Positions 24,790 through 33,016 of a stretch of 64,000 bases of DNA are shown piece after piece; positions within the stretch are counted from its first letter, which is position 1, and each line of letters opens with the position of its first letter. Under the pieces are notes generated by a model, which was not told where the DNA came from, did no database searches, and saw nothing but the letters and a program-made list of their open reading frames with translations. Made by a program: the position numbers and the translations under genes. The stretch is from Halobacterium zhouii (GTDB taxonomy: Archaea > Halobacteriota > Halobacteria > Halobacteriales > Halobacteriaceae): the NCBI RefSeq assembly GCF_021249405.1, contig NZ_CP089593.1, positions 620,001 through 684,000 on the forward strand, written 5' to 3'.

Positions 24790-24868
24790 CCTGGTCGAGT
24801 CGCGGGTGGGGCTGTTCGGGCCGTTAGCGTCTGCATACTTAGGTTCTCGTTCGACGTGCTTCGAGACG

Positions 24869-25282
24869 ATGACCGAGCAGCGCGCCATCCGGGAGGTCGC
24901 ACTCGGGGTGGTTCGACGCGACGAGGAGGTGCTCGTCACGGAGTGCGACGACGGAACGTCGTTCCGGCCGTTCGCGGCGAAGGTCGGATTCGGAGAGTAC
25001 AGCCGCGACGCGCTCCGTCGAGAGTTCGACGAACAACTCACCATCGGCGTCGACGTCGGCGACCGCCTCGCGGTGCTCGAGCGGGCGTTCGAATACGACG
25101 GCGACCCGCACCACGAGATCGCGTTCTGCTACGAGACGCAGTTCGTCGAACAGTGGCCGTACGAACTCGACGCGTTCGAGTTACAGCGCGAGTCGGGAAC
25201 GAGTCGAGCGGTGTGGAAGCCGGTTTCGGCGTTCGAGTCGGGAGCGTCGATCTACCCCGAGCGCCTCCCCGCGTTGCTGTAG
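24869..25282 (+). CDS. Degenerate Nudix-like protein 2
   Basis: 137 residues: IREVALGVVRRDEEVLVTECDDGTSFRPFAAKVGFGEYSRDALRREFDEQLTIGV, then HHEIAFCYETQFVEQW and AVWKPVSAFESGASIYPERLPALL. It follows the Nudix fold pattern, with GFGEYSRDALRREF at the Nudix box, but the REUxEE core is reduced to RREFDEQ, so metal binding is doubtful. A CATACTT stretch near 24836 lies about 30 nt before the ATG at 24869. It is convergent with the acyl-CoA synthetase gene. Confidence 0.75.
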   Translation: MTEQRAIREVALGVVRRDEEVLVTECDDGTSFRPFAAKVGFGEYSRDALRREFDEQLTIGVDVGDRLAVLERAFEYDGDPHHEIAFCYETQFVEQWPYELDAFELQRESGTSRAVWKPVSAFESGASIYPERLPALL

Positions 25283-25311
25283 TCGGTCTTTTTCCGTGTC
25301 CGGGCGGCGGG

Positions 25312-27321
25312 CTACCGGGCTTCCTTCAGCCTCGCGAGCGCGTCCGGGTTCTCGATGCTGGAGAGGTCGCCGATGTCCTCGCCGGTGTACGCGCCCTCGA
25401 TGGCGCGGCGGATGATCTTCCCGGACTGGGTCTTCGGGAACTCGTCGACGAACAGGATTTCTCGCGGGCGGAACGGCTTTCCGAGTTCTGCGCCGACGTG
25501 CTCGCGGAGTGCCTCCCTGAGCGCGTCCGAGGGAGCGTGACTGTCGCCGAGAATGACGTAGGTGACGACGGCTTCGCCCGTGGTGTCGTCGGGGACGCCG
25601 ACCGCGGCGGCCTGGTTGACGGCCTCGTGGTCGATGAGCGCGCCCTCGACTTCGGCGGGGCCGACCTTCCGGCCGGCGACGTTGATGGCGTCGTCGGCGC
25701 GGCCGTGGAGGAACCAGAAGCCATCGTCGTCCATCTGCGCCCAGTCGCCGTGGTTCCAGGTGTCCTCGAAGCGCGACCAGTACTCCTCGAGGTAGCGCTC
25801 GTCGCCGCTCCAGAGGCTTCGGGTCATCGACGGGCAGGAGTCCCGCGCGACCAGATAGCCGCGCTCGTGTTCGTCTTTGATGGACTGGCCGTCCTCGTCG
25901 ACGATGTCGATGTCCATGCCGAGGCCGGGGCCGCCGAGCGTGCAGGGTTTGAGCGACTGGATGGGCATCGGCATGAGGAAGCAGCCGAACACCTCGGTGC
26001 CCCCACTGATGTTGATGATGGGGGCTTCGGAGTTGCCGACGTGCTCGTAGAACCACTGCCAGGACTCGGGGTCCCAGGGTTCACCCGTCGAACCGAGCAG
26101 GCGAAGGCTGGAGAGGTCGTGGCCCTCCAGCCACTCGTCGCCGTACTTCCGGAGTGCTCGGATGGCGGTCGGTGAGATGCCGAACTGGGTGACGCCGTGG
26201 CGGTCGATCATCTCCCAGAAGCGGTCGGGTTCGGGGTGGTCGGGGGCGCCCTCGTACATCACGATGGTGCCGCCGAACGCGTGGTTGCCGACGAGCGTCC
26301 ACGGACCCATCATCCACCCGATGTCGCTCACCCAGAAGAAGCGGTCGCCGGGTTTCTGGTCGAACCCGAAGTGGATTTCCTTGGCTGGCTGGACGAGCGT
26401 GCCGGCGTGCGTGTGTACGATGCCCTTGGGCTTCCCCGTGGTCCCCGAGGAGTACAGCAGCATACAGGGGTCGCTGGCGTCCATCTCCAGGGTCTCGAAC
26501 TCGTCGTCCTGGGATTCGACGGCGTCGGCCCACCACTCGTCGCGGCCGTCGTCCCACGGGATGTCGAGGTCTGCGTCGGGGTCGCTGGCACCTAGCCGGT
26601 CGAAGACGATGGTGTGCTCGACGTGGCCGGCCTGCTCGATGGCCTCGTCGGCGGTCTCTTTGAGTGTGACCTCGCTGCCGCGCCGGTAGAAGCCGTCGCC
26701 CGTGAACAGCACCGAACACTCGCTGTCCTCGATGCGGGTGGCGGTGGCGTCCACGCCGAACCCGGAGAAGATGGGGACGGCGATTGCGCCGGCCTTGAAG
26801 ACGCCGTAGAGGATGCTCTGGACCTCGGGCACCATCGGCATGTAGAGGCCGACGGTGTCGCCCTTCCCGATGCCGCGCTCCGCGAGGGCGTTGGCAACCT
26901 GGTTGGACTGGCGGTGGAGGTCGTGGTAGGTCTGCTGGCGGACCTCGCCGTCCTCGCCCTCCCAGATGCACGCGACGTGGTTCCGGGTTCCCGCGTCGAC
27001 GCGGGCGTGCCGGTCGACGGTGTTGTGCGCGACGTTCAGCGTGCCGCCGGGGTACCAGTCCGTGAACTGTGGCCCCTCGGAGTTGTCGCGGACGGCGTCC
27101 GGGTCCTCGTAGAACTCGAGGCCGAGGTAGTCCGGGAGTTCGCGCCAGAACCAGTCCACGCCGGACGCGTCGATGTCGGCCATTTCGCTCGTCGTTCGTT
27201 CGATGAGTTCGTCGTAGTCGTCGATACCGTACGCCTGCATGAACTGCCAGACGTTCGTGGACTCGACGAACTCCTGGCTCGGTCGGTGGACGAGTTCGTC
27301 CACCTCGTCGAGGGAATCCAT
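25312..27321 (-). CDS. AMP-forming acyl-CoA synthetase (acetyl-CoA synthetase type)
   Basis: 669-residue ANL-family ligase that activates acetate or another short or medium acid with ATP and CoA. The N-terminal cap (about 1-110) is of the Acs type. Motifs are the P-loop LLYSSGTTGKPKGIVHTHAG, the A5-type NISGGTEVFG, the GDWAQMDDDGFWFLHGRADDAINVAGRKVGPAEVE hinge, and the catalytic lysine in FPKTQSGKIIRRAIEGAY. The ATG at 27321 opens MDSLDEVDELVHRPSQEF; upstream in-frame sequence is not protein-like. A TACTTTG stretch about 28 nt upstream fits a leaderless promoter. The exact acid cannot be read. Confidence 0.92.
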   Translation of the reverse strand: MDSLDEVDELVHRPSQEFVESTNVWQFMQAYGIDDYDELIERTTSEMADIDASGVDWFWRELPDYLGLEFYEDPDAVRDNSEGPQFTDWYPGGTLNVAHNTVDRHARVDAGTRNHVACIWEGEDGEVRQQTYHDLHRQSNQVANALAERGIGKGDTVGLYMPMVPEVQSILYGVFKAGAIAVPIFSGFGVDATATRIEDSECSVLFTGDGFYRRGSEVTLKETADEAIEQAGHVEHTIVFDRLGASDPDADLDIPWDDGRDEWWADAVESQDDEFETLEMDASDPCMLLYSSGTTGKPKGIVHTHAGTLVQPAKEIHFGFDQKPGDRFFWVSDIGWMMGPWTLVGNHAFGGTIVMYEGAPDHPEPDRFWEMIDRHGVTQFGISPTAIRALRKYGDEWLEGHDLSSLRLLGSTGEPWDPESWQWFYEHVGNSEAPIINISGGTEVFGCFLMPMPIQSLKPCTLGGPGLGMDIDIVDEDGQSIKDEHERGYLVARDSCPSMTRSLWSGDERYLEEYWSRFEDTWNHGDWAQMDDDGFWFLHGRADDAINVAGRKVGPAEVEGALIDHEAVNQAAAVGVPDDTTGEAVVTYVILGDSHAPSDALREALREHVGAELGKPFRPREILFVDEFPKTQSGKIIRRAIEGAYTGEDIGDLSSIENPDALARLKEAR

Positions 27322-27412
27322 ACGTGGCACCTCTTGCGTGCGGGACAAAGTAGTTTCGCAGCGGTCGGCGGGCGAGATTCGCGGACCGTTCCTGCGGGCA
27401 GGCCAGTCGGAA

Positions 27413-27655
27413 CTACTCCCTGATCTCCAGCATCCCGTCGTTGGTGGTGATATCGGTCGCCTCCGGGGGGCGCTCGAACTCGTACTGCTGGTCGCCCGCG
27501 ACGACGATGACGGTGTCCCCGACGACGTCGACCGACGCGTGGACGTCGGGACCGAAGTCGACGACGATGACGTTCTCGTCGTCGTAGTCGCGGCGTGTGA
27601 TCGTGACGTCGTCGTGTTCGTTCGCGGCGGACTGGAGTTGCCGTGGAGCGTCCAT
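27413..27655 (-). CDS. Small Hsp20-like protein (DUF7127-like)
   Basis: 80-residue protein with a short alpha-crystallin-like beta core: NVIVVDFGPDVHASVDVVGDTVIVVAGDQQYEFERPPEATDITTNDGMLEIRE. The closing G-M-L-E-I pattern resembles the A-x-x-x-n-GvL-x-I motif of Hsp20 proteins, but the domain is much shorter than usual. From memory it resembles small haloarchaeal DUF7127 proteins. The ATG at 27655 was chosen because it directly precedes the acidic start MDAPRQLQSAANEH. Function is unknown. Confidence 0.68.
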   Translation of the reverse strand: MDAPRQLQSAANEHDDVTITRRDYDDENVIVVDFGPDVHASVDVVGDTVIVVAGDQQYEFERPPEATDITTNDGMLEIRE

Positions 27656-27801
27656 ACGCAACGTTGGCCTGCAACGCACCTAAGTTCTCTGCCCGGTAGA
27701 ACGCCGTTCCCCTGTTTCGTGGGGGTGCCGGCCATCGGTAACCCGTCGGTCGTCGAACCCCCGCAAATGCTTTTCCGTGCGGGGGCGTAGGTTCACTCGT
27801 C

Positions 27802-28377
27802 ATGTACGTCCGGGGCGCGAAGAAACACGAGGAGGTGTGGTTGTTGGATCGCCTCGAGGAGTTCCAGTTCGAGGACCCGTCGTTCCGGTCGCGAGACTAC
27901 GTCTTTGCCGTCGACGAGCAGTCCAGAAAGCGCGCCGGATTCGGGCGCCTCCGCGTCCACACGAGCGACCCGCCGGTCTGCGAGTTCGCGAACGTCGGGG
28001 TGTTCGGCGGGTGGCGCGACCAGGGCGTCGGCGCGCACATCCTCGAGCGACTCGTCGAACTCGCGCGCGACCAGGAGTTCGAGACAGGGTACGCGCTCGC
28101 CGAGGAGGGTGACTACCTCCACCAACTCGGCTTCGAGCGCGTCGAGGAGAGCGACCTCCCCGACCCGCTTCCCGAGCGACTCGACGCCGTGCGCGAGAAC
28201 CGCCCGGATGCGGTTCCGTTCCGCCTCGACTTCTCGGCGTTCGAGGTCCCCGACAGACTCCGCCAGCGGTTCGCCGACGCCGACGACGAGAACGGCAGCG
28301 AACCCGAGGAAAGCGCCGAGGACTTCGGCATCGACCCGGATAGCGCGACGTACAAGTACGATACCGGGCGCCGCTGA
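27802..28377 (+). CDS. GNAT-family acetyltransferase with C-terminal extension
   Basis: 191 residues. The N-terminal 120 form a GNAT fold: MYVRGAKKHEEVWLLDRLEEF, DEQSRKRAGFGRLRVH, then motif A VFGGWRDQGVGAHILERLVELA. About 70 further residues follow, ending acidic with FGIDPDSATYKYDTGRR. It starts at the ATG at 27802 and lies 113 bp before the methylmalonyl-CoA mutase gene on the same strand. Its substrate is unknown; the mutase neighbourhood may hint at acyl-CoA metabolism. Confidence 0.85.
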   Translation: MYVRGAKKHEEVWLLDRLEEFQFEDPSFRSRDYVFAVDEQSRKRAGFGRLRVHTSDPPVCEFANVGVFGGWRDQGVGAHILERLVELARDQEFETGYALAEEGDYLHQLGFERVEESDLPDPLPERLDAVRENRPDAVPFRLDFSAFEVPDRLRQRFADADDENGSEPEESAEDFGIDPDSATYKYDTGRR

Positions 28378-28460
28378 CCGGCGCCGCGCCGACCGGAGTG
28401 TGGGTAACTCGCGCGCGAGCGCCCTCGCCGGAGCGGTCGGTCACTGCGGAACGTACAATC

Positions 28461-28467
28461 CTTAAGG
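28461..28467 (+). promoter_or_regulatory. TATA box of the methylmalonyl-CoA mutase gene
   Basis: CTTAAGG lies about 28 nt before the ATG at 28491, the standard spacing for a leaderless transcript. Confidence 0.5.
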
Positions 28468-28490
28468 CGAACAACTGCCTCGGTTGAGGC

Positions 28491-30173
28491 ATGTACGACG
28501 ACGAGGACCTCGCGGAGATTCGCGAGGCGCGCGAGGAGTGGGAGGAGGAGTCGCTCTCGCCTACACTCGACCGCTTCGGGGAGCGCAAGGAGGAGTTCAC
28601 GACGGACACCGGCGGGCAGACCGTCGACCGTCTGTACACGCCCGAGGACGTCGCGGACACCGACTACGACGAAGACCTCGGATTCCCCGGCGAAAACCCG
28701 TACACGCGCGGCGTCTACCCGACGATGTATCGCGGTCGGCTGTGGACGATGCGACAGTACGCGGGCTTCGGGAACCCCGACGAGACCAACGAGCGCTTCC
28801 ACTACCTGCTCGACCAGGGCCAGACCGGCCTCTCTATGGCGTTCGACCTGCCCACCCAGATGGGGTACGATTCGGACGCCGCGATGGCCGCCGGCGAGGT
28901 CGGGAAGTCCGGGGTCGCTATCGACACGCTCGCGGACATGGAGACCGTCTTCGGCGGCATCCCACTGGACGAGGTATCGACTTCGATGACCATCAACGCG
29001 CCCGCGTCGGTGCTGCTCGCGATGTACATCGCAGTCGGCGACAAGCAGGGCGTCGACCGCGAAGAACTCCGGGGGACCATCCAGAACGACATCCTGAAGG
29101 AGTACATCGCGCGGAACACGTACATCTTCCCGCCCGAGCCCTCGATGCGCATCATCACGGACATTTTCGAGTTCTGCGCCGAGGAGACGCCGAAGTTCAA
29201 CACCATCTCCATCTCGGGCTACCACATCCGGGAGGCCGGCTCGACGGCTGCCCAGGAAGTCGCGTTCACGCTCGGCGACGGCATCGAGTACGTGGAGACC
29301 GCACTCGACGCGGGCCTCGACGTGGACGAGTTCGCGCCCCAGTTGTCCTTCTTCTTCAACGCCCACAACAACATCTTCGAGGAGGTCGCGAAGTTCCGCG
29401 CCGCCCGCCGCATGTGGACTCAGATAATGGAGGAACGCTTCGACGCCGAGAACCCGAAGTCCAAGCAGTTGAAGTTCCACACCCAGACCGCGGGGTCGAC
29501 GCTCACCGCCCAGCAGATAGACAACAACATCGTCCGCGTCGCGTACCAGGCCCTCGCCGCGGTGCTCGGTGGCACCCAGAGCCTCCACACGAACGGGAAA
29601 GACGAGGCGCTCTCGATCCCCACGGAGGACTCCGTTCGCACCGCCCTGCGCACCCAGCAGATTCTCGCCCACGAGTCCGGTGCGGCCGACACCATCGACC
29701 CGCTGGCCGGTAGCTACTACGTGGAGTCGCTCACGGACGAGATCGAAGCGGAGGCCCAGGACCTCCTGGACGACGTCGCGGAGAAAGGCGGGATGCGGGA
29801 AGCCGTCGAGAATCAGTGGGTACAGCGCCAGATCCAGGACACCGCCTTCGAGCGCCAGCAGGAGGTCGAGTCCGGCGACCGCGTCATCGTCGGCGTGAAC
29901 GAGTTCGAGGTCGACGAGGAGAGCGAGGTGGACATCGAGGAGGTCACCGAGGAGGACGAACGCCGGAAGATTCGCGGCCTCGAGGACGTGAAGGCAGACC
30001 GCGACGACGAGGCAGTCGAAGCCGCCCTGGCGGCCCTCGAGGACGCCGCGACCACCGACGAGAACCTGCTGCCGTACATCGTGGACGCCGTGAAGGCGTA
30101 CGCCACGGTCGGCGAGATATGCAACACGCTCCGGGACGTGTACGGCGAGTACGAACCCGGCGCGGCGCTCTGA
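28491..30173 (+). CDS. mcmA: Methylmalonyl-CoA mutase, large (catalytic) subunit
   Basis: 560-residue catalytic subunit of the B12-dependent mutase that interconverts methylmalonyl-CoA and succinyl-CoA. Seen: [71 protein letters not shown] and [20 protein letters not shown]. These form the TIM barrel of the family. The B12-binding C-terminal domain (DxHxxG) is absent, as expected for the archaeal two-subunit type, and its gene is not in this window. The epimerase gene lies about 260 bp downstream. An ICM-like variant is possible but the TIM-barrel signatures favour the mutase. Confidence 0.93.
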   Translation: MYDDEDLAEIREAREEWEEESLSPTLDRFGERKEEFTTDTGGQTVDRLYTPEDVADTDYDEDLGFPGENPYTRGVYPTMYRGRLWTMRQYAGFGNPDETNERFHYLLDQGQTGLSMAFDLPTQMGYDSDAAMAAGEVGKSGVAIDTLADMETVFGGIPLDEVSTSMTINAPASVLLAMYIAVGDKQGVDREELRGTIQNDILKEYIARNTYIFPPEPSMRIITDIFEFCAEETPKFNTISISGYHIREAGSTAAQEVAFTLGDGIEYVETALDAGLDVDEFAPQLSFFFNAHNNIFEEVAKFRAARRMWTQIMEERFDAENPKSKQLKFHTQTAGSTLTAQQIDNNIVRVAYQALAAVLGGTQSLHTNGKDEALSIPTEDSVRTALRTQQILAHESGAADTIDPLAGSYYVESLTDEIEAEAQDLLDDVAEKGGMREAVENQWVQRQIQDTAFERQQEVESGDRVIVGVNEFEVDEESEVDIEEVTEEDERRKIRGLEDVKADRDDEAVEAALAALEDAATTDENLLPYIVDAVKAYATVGEICNTLRDVYGEYEPGAAL

Positions 30174-30225
30174 CTACGACTCGCTGCCAGCGCCCTCGCT
30201 CTTCTGCTTCGTTCGGCTGGCTCTT

Positions 30226-30375
30226 CTAGTCCTCCTCGTCCTCTTCCTCGTTGTCCGCCTCCGCAGGCGGTTCCGCCTCGTCCTGTGATTCGCGGTCCCG
30301 CTCCTGGTCCTTCCGCTGTTCCCACTCGCGCTTGTTCTTCCCACTCTCCTCGCGGCCGCGCTTGTCGTCGGGCAT
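30226..30375 (-). CDS. Very small, highly charged protein, 49 aa
   Basis: A 49-residue product with mixed lysine/arginine then acidic charge: MPDDKRGREESGKNKREWEQ, a middle QERDRESQDEAEPPAEA and the end DNEEEDEED. It looks intrinsically disordered. The ATG at 30373-30375 and stop at 30226-30228 lie in the gap between the mutase and epimerase genes on the opposite strand. Composition of this kind is common for small haloarchaeal proteins; function unknown. Confidence 0.55.
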   Translation of the reverse strand: MPDDKRGREESGKNKREWEQRKDQERDRESQDEAEPPAEADNEEEDEED

Positions 30376-30431
30376 GCGTGGAACGTACTCCCGCCACCCG
30401 GGTAGGCGTACTGACCAGTTCCCGTGGAACT

Positions 30432-30848
30432 ATGACCGCAGACGCCGACGGGTCGGGTATGCGCGTGGACCACGTCGGCGTCGCCACGACAGACGCCGCG
30501 GAACTCGCGGACCTGTACACCGAACTGTTCGACGCCCCGGTCGCCCACGAGGAGACGTTCGACGGCCTCCGCGTCGTGTTCCTCGAACTCGGCGAGGGAA
30601 GCTACTTCGAACTACTCGAACCCGTCGACGACGGGACGACGATCGGCCGCTACCTCGAGGAGTCGGGCGGCGGCATCCACCACGTCGCGCTCGCCACCGA
30701 GGACATCGAGGTGGCACTCGAGACGGCCCGAGGAGCCGGTGTCGAACTCATCGACGAGGAGCCGAGGGGCGGCGCGTGGGGCCACGACGTGGCGTTCCTC
30801 CACCCGAAGTCGACTGGCGGCGCGCTCGTGGAGTTCGTAGAGCACTGA
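30432..30848 (+). CDS. mce: Methylmalonyl-CoA epimerase
   Basis: 138-residue vicinal-oxygen-chelate protein. Metal ligands fit RVDHVGVATTD (His), YFELLEPV (Glu), GIHHVALATED (His) and GALVEFVEH (Glu). It converts (S)- to (R)-methylmalonyl-CoA for the mutase encoded upstream. A glyoxalase is the main alternative, but the length and GGGIHHVAL signature fit the epimerase. The start is the ATG at 30432; the ATG at 30459 (MRVDHVG) is an alternative. Confidence 0.92.
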   Translation: MTADADGSGMRVDHVGVATTDAAELADLYTELFDAPVAHEETFDGLRVVFLELGEGSYFELLEPVDDGTTIGRYLEESGGGIHHVALATEDIEVALETARGAGVELIDEEPRGGAWGHDVAFLHPKSTGGALVEFVEH

Positions 30849-30887
30849 CCGATAGCTGCCCTGGTGCTCGGACCGACGCCGCCTTCA

Positions 30888-31424
30888 CTACTCTGATGAT
30901 TTTCCGCCGAGTTGCGAGGCGACGTGTGGGTCGACCGCCTCGGGGGCGCTTCCCGGTTCGAACCACGCGGCCTCCAGTACGTCCCCGCCCGGCGAGAGGT
31001 CGTCGTCTGTTTCCGCGTCGAAGAACACCCAGAGGCCGGTGACGCCGTCACCCCCGGCGACGAGTACGAACGTCTCGCGGAGCACGCGGGAGATGCCCGT
31101 AATCTCACAGTTCACGCCGGCATCCACGCGGGCGTGGCGGACCGCCGTCTCCGCGAGCGTCTCGTCGCGCTCGGTCGAACCGCCGGGGAAATCCCAGACC
31201 TCGGCGTCGTGTGCGTACCGTAGGAACGCGACGGCACCGTCGTTCGCGCTCCGGACGAACGCGCGAGCGCCACCCAGCGCTTCGGACGACGCCTCTCGCA
31301 GGCAGTCAGTGTACATCGCCCGAGGGACCACCGTCTCCTCGGCGACGACGTCGAACTCCCCGTACTCACGCCGTAACCGGTCGAGTTGGTCATCGACGCG
31401 GTCTGTATCCCCACCGCGGAACAC
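30888..31424 (-). CDS. Nudix-like protein with altered Nudix box
   Basis: 178 residues with an N-terminal helical extension (DRLRREYGEFDVVAEETVVP) shared with the next gene, then a Nudix domain: GAVAFLRYAHDAEVWDFPGGSTERDETLAETAVRHARVDAGVNC. The box should end REUxEExGU but reads RHARVDAGV, so two of the catalytic glutamates are replaced. It may be a nucleotide-binding regulator or have lost activity. Start is the GTG at 31424. It lies about 60 bp downstream of the intact Nudix gene on the same strand. Confidence 0.82.
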   Translation of the reverse strand: MFRGGDTDRVDDQLDRLRREYGEFDVVAEETVVPRAMYTDCLREASSEALGGARAFVRSANDGAVAFLRYAHDAEVWDFPGGSTERDETLAETAVRHARVDAGVNCEITGISRVLRETFVLVAGGDGVTGLWVFFDAETDDDLSPGGDVLEAAWFEPGSAPEAVDPHVASQLGGKSSE

Positions 31425-31484
31425 GCTTTTGGCAATACAGGCATTCGATTTAGTTCGTTTGGCCGACGACGCACGACACAGGTC

Positions 31485-32060
31485 TCACTCGTCAGGGTTC
31501 GACTCAGCGGTGTCGGGGTCAGTGACGAACGACCACGCGTTCTCGGGCGGGTCGTCGAACCACGAGACACCGAGAATCTCCTCGTCGGCGTCGTCGTCCC
31601 AGCGCTCCGGGTAGCGGCCCGCCCGACCGCCGGCGTATTCGGCTCTGAAGAACACGGAGAGGAGGTAACCCCGGCGCTCCGGGTCCTCTGCGTGGACGAA
31701 CCGCTTGCGGACGACCTGCCAGACGCCCGAGATATCGCAGTCGACGCCCGTCTCCTCCCACACTTCGCGGCGTGCAGTCTCCGCGAACGTCTCGCCGGGT
31801 TCGTGTCCGCCGCCCGGAAACGTCCACGTGTCGGGAGCGTTCGGGTGACGTATGAGAAGCACGCGTTCGTCGTCCGTCACGCGAGCACCCGCGCCGCCGC
31901 GGCCGCCCACCTCGAAGAACTCGCGGCCGTGCTCGAAGAATTCGGGGTCGTTCTCGACGGTCACCTCGTGGAGGGGGAACTCGCCGTAACGCTCGCGCAA
32001 CTTCTCGATTCGCCGGTCAACTGCGCGCCGGGAGCGGACGCTGATGGGCACGAGGTACAC
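31485..32060 (-). CDS. Nudix hydrolase
   Basis: 191 residues with a full Nudix box: FPGGGHEPGETFAETARREVWEETGV. The N-terminal helical part (RIEKLRERYGEFPLHEVTVENDP) matches that of the adjacent Nudix-like gene, so the pair arose by duplication. The domain is preceded by DERVLLIRHPNAPDTW and followed by FVHAEDPERRGYLLSVFFRAEYAGG. It probably hydrolyses a nucleoside diphosphate derivative. Starts at the GTG at 32060; a GTG at 32051 is also possible. Confidence 0.9.
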   Translation of the reverse strand: MYLVPISVRSRRAVDRRIEKLRERYGEFPLHEVTVENDPEFFEHGREFFEVGGRGGAGARVTDDERVLLIRHPNAPDTWTFPGGGHEPGETFAETARREVWEETGVDCDISGVWQVVRKRFVHAEDPERRGYLLSVFFRAEYAGGRAGRYPERWDDDADEEILGVSWFDDPPENAWSFVTDPDTAESNPDE

Positions 32061-32116
32061 GCAAAACGCCGGCGAGCAAGTCGGTTTTGGTCGCGGGCTC
32101 GGAGCCCGTGTGTCGG

Positions 32117-32758
32117 TCAGGGCGCGGGGCCGAAACTCTCGACTTTCGCCTCGCCCGCGTCGTAGCCGAGTCCTTCCAGGGCGGCCACGGCGTCCTCGCA
32201 GAAGCCAGCGAACCCGTAGACGAACGGCAGCCCCGGGCTGTGACCGGCGACGGCCTCGATGGCGTCCCGGAGGTTGCCGGTGACGACGACCACGCGGGCG
32301 CCGCCTGCCGCGAGCGCGCCGAGGCGGTCCTCGTGGACTGGGTCGTCGTCCTGGTAGACGAGCGCGACGTCCTTTCCCTCGCCGAGCGCGCGCTCCGCGA
32401 TGCCGACCGCCGGGCCGACGCCTGGACCGCCGGCGAGCAGGAGGACGGCGTCCTCGCCCTCGTAGTAGTCGTCGCCGAACGGTCCCGACACGCGCACCTC
32501 GTCGCCGGGTTCACGGTCGGCGAGCCACGGTCCGAGGGTCCCCTCCGGGTCGACGCCCACCGTTATCTCGAAGGTTCTCTCGGTGGTGGGCGACGAGAGC
32601 GTGTAGAATCGTCCTTCCTCCTCGCCTTCGAACTCGCCGAGCACCTGCACGAACTGTCCCGGTTCGGCGGCAAAGCCCTCGGGCGTTTCGAACTCCACGG
32701 CGACCGTTTCCGGGCCGACGTTCCGAACCGCTCGCACCACCACGGGTGTCTCGTCCAT
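32117..32758 (-). CDS. FAD-dependent ferredoxin/flavodoxin reductase-type oxidoreductase
   Basis: 213-residue two-domain flavoprotein. The FAD domain has the R-x-Y-[ST]-[LI]-S-type motif as RFYTLSSPT and a beta-barrel (GQFVQVLGEFEGEEE). The NAD(P) domain has LLLAGGPGVGPAVGIAERA and ends VYGFAGFCEDAV with a conserved cysteine. It moves electrons between NAD(P)H and a carrier; the partner is not known. The ATG at 32758 gives MDETPVVVRAVRNVGPETVAV, the standard start. It is divergent from the 2-oxoacid oxidoreductase genes. Confidence 0.87.
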   Translation of the reverse strand: MDETPVVVRAVRNVGPETVAVEFETPEGFAAEPGQFVQVLGEFEGEEEGRFYTLSSPTTERTFEITVGVDPEGTLGPWLADREPGDEVRVSGPFGDDYYEGEDAVLLLAGGPGVGPAVGIAERALGEGKDVALVYQDDDPVHEDRLGALAAGGARVVVVTGNLRDAIEAVAGHSPGLPFVYGFAGFCEDAVAALEGLGYDAGEAKVESFGPAP

Positions 32759-32791
32759 ACCGGTGGGTTCACGACCGGCGTTCAAATGGGT

Positions 32792-32853
32792 TGCCTCCCG
32801 CGTCCCGCTACGAATGGACTGCCGCCCGCGTCCCGCTACCGTTACGAATAGAC
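32792..32853. repeat. Imperfect tandem duplication upstream of the flavin reductase gene
   Basis: Unit 1 (32792-32819) TGCC-CCCGCGTCCCGCTAC...GAATGGAC and unit 2 (32820-32853) TGCC-CCCGCGTCCCGCTAC...GAATAGAC differ by few bases and a 6-bp gap. They sit in the 258-bp divergent spacer, 34-95 bases before the reductase start, so the promoter region may be duplicated. Confidence 0.7.
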
Positions 32854-32983
32854 GTACGGGCGGTAGTAGGCGGAGGAACCGACTTCCAACGGCGGAGTTC
32901 ATCGACGAACTGACCGAACGTCAAATTCCATGGCGATGTGCGACCAGACATCGAGTTTCGACGGAATACCCCGCTTCAGAAGC

Positions 32984-32990
32984 CTTTTTG
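32984..32990 (+). promoter_or_regulatory. TATA-like element of the 2-oxoacid oxidoreductase operon
   Basis: CTTTTTG lies 27-33 nt before the ATG at 33017 in the divergent spacer. Confidence 0.45.
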
Positions 32991-33016
32991 CTGGGGGCGC
33001 GGCTACTCCCGGACAC

